64,000 bases of DNA, taken from the NCBI GenBank assembly GCA_018222765.1, contig JAAEZT010000003.1, positions 158,577-222,576 of the forward strand, given 5' to 3'. The notes under the pieces are model-generated. The model ran no database searches and was not told the origin of the DNA. It saw only the letters and a list, made by a program, of their open reading frames with translations. The translations under genes were made by a program, and so were the position numbers. This document shows positions 63,923 through 64,000 of the stretch, piece by piece. This DNA is from a bacterium (GTDB lineage: Bacteria; Verrucomicrobiota; Verrucomicrobiia; Verrucomicrobiales; Akkermansiaceae). The stretch's first letter is position 1; each line of letters begins with the position of its first letter.

Positions 63923-64000
63923 GCAGAACAGTTTTATTAGTAGCACGATTGGGGGGGCCTCCCTCGTTTCTTCCGTCCTCTTCGTAAACTTTGAACGAGG
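63923..64000 (-). other. Partial fifth recombination core (attC or attI), runs off the window
   Basis: GTTCTGC on the minus strand (63923-63929) is followed by TGAAAATG, where ATG starts the 63917 gene. The same GTTC(G/T)GCTGAAAAT string follows the core of site B. The bases further right (AATAAAACTGTT on the minus strand) lack the ACGTT form of the other sites, so this could be an attI next to the integrase rather than another attC. Confidence 0.35.

Larger units (their letters stand above)
59909..64000 (-). mobile_element. Integron gene-cassette array (distal part, continues past the window)
   Basis: At least four attC-type sites separate single-gene cassettes that all read leftward, each gene followed at its 3' side by its own attC. 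The site spacing (about 1.27, 1.63 and 0.52 kb) tracks one gene per cassette. By convention the integrase and attI lie at the 5' side of the first cassette, to the right of this window. The 59182-59865 gene is probably the last cassette, immediately beyond the 59909 core. No intI is present here, so mobility is inferred from structure alone. Confidence 0.8.

Overview
The window looks like chromosomal DNA from a marine-type verrucomicrobium (Verrucomicrobiales; Rubritalea or a relative is my best guess, inferred from gene content only). Pointers are paired secreted sulfatases, a DUF1080 protein, sialate-O-acetylesterase-like and PhoD-like hydrolases, a long sorbosone-dehydrogenase/cupredoxin protein, a C30-type carotenoid gene set, and eukaryote-like kinase domains fused to unusual partners. 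Shine-Dalgarno motifs are rare upstream of the start codons I inspected.

Layout. 1-11.5 kb: exported hydrolases (degenerate trypsin/PDZ protein, isochorismatase fold, SGNH esterase, DUF1080, xylan-esterase-like hydrolase, PhoD-like phosphatase), an ACR3-like permease and a 921-residue propeller/cupredoxin protein. 11.5-18 kb: leuS, a Ser/Tyr-rich lipoprotein, a class-C beta-lactamase-like hydrolase and an exported MsrB. 18-28 kb: LytM-like membrane protein, PLD-family lipoprotein, metallophosphoesterase, an ABC exporter with a helical-repeat partner, gdhA, pyrE, an enolase-superfamily enzyme and its LysR neighbour. 28-36 kb: PQQ-repeat lipoprotein, iron-type alcohol dehydrogenase, class-A-like serine hydrolase, NdpA family, VKOR-DsbA fusion. 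35.7-38.4 kb: two small proteins (one Roadblock-like) ahead of a Ser/Thr kinase with a P/Q-rich repeat arm. 38.5-45.3 kb: a complete F1Fo ATP synthase operon (a-c-b-delta-alpha-gamma-beta-epsilon), with a CRP-type palindrome in its leader and a 10-bp hairpin after the c-subunit gene. 45.4-48.2 kb: a pseudokinase/FGE-like fusion with a TPR-like partner. 48.3-55.8 kb: pabB, then a carotenoid cluster (two CrtI-fold enzymes, aldehyde dehydrogenase, glycosyltransferase, CrtO acyltransferase). 55.9-59.0 kb: two adjacent sulfatases that share a C-terminal EF-hand-like tail.

The most notable region is 59.2-64.0 kb. It appears to be the distal part of a chromosomal integron cassette array. Four sites of 123-126 bp (59909-60034, 61176-61301, 62807-62929, 63329-63452) have the attC layout on the minus strand: a GCCGAACAAG-like start (GCAGAACAAG in the fourth), imperfect inverted arms with an extra base in one arm, and an ACGTTC(G/T)GC end. 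A fifth core lies at 63923, near the window edge. Each of the five single-gene cassettes is transcribed on the minus strand with its recombination site, where recognisable, at the 3' end. Every cassette protein starts with an apparent signal peptide. The integrase gene should lie to the right, outside the window.

No rRNA, tRNA, CRISPR array or insertion sequence was recognised by eye.
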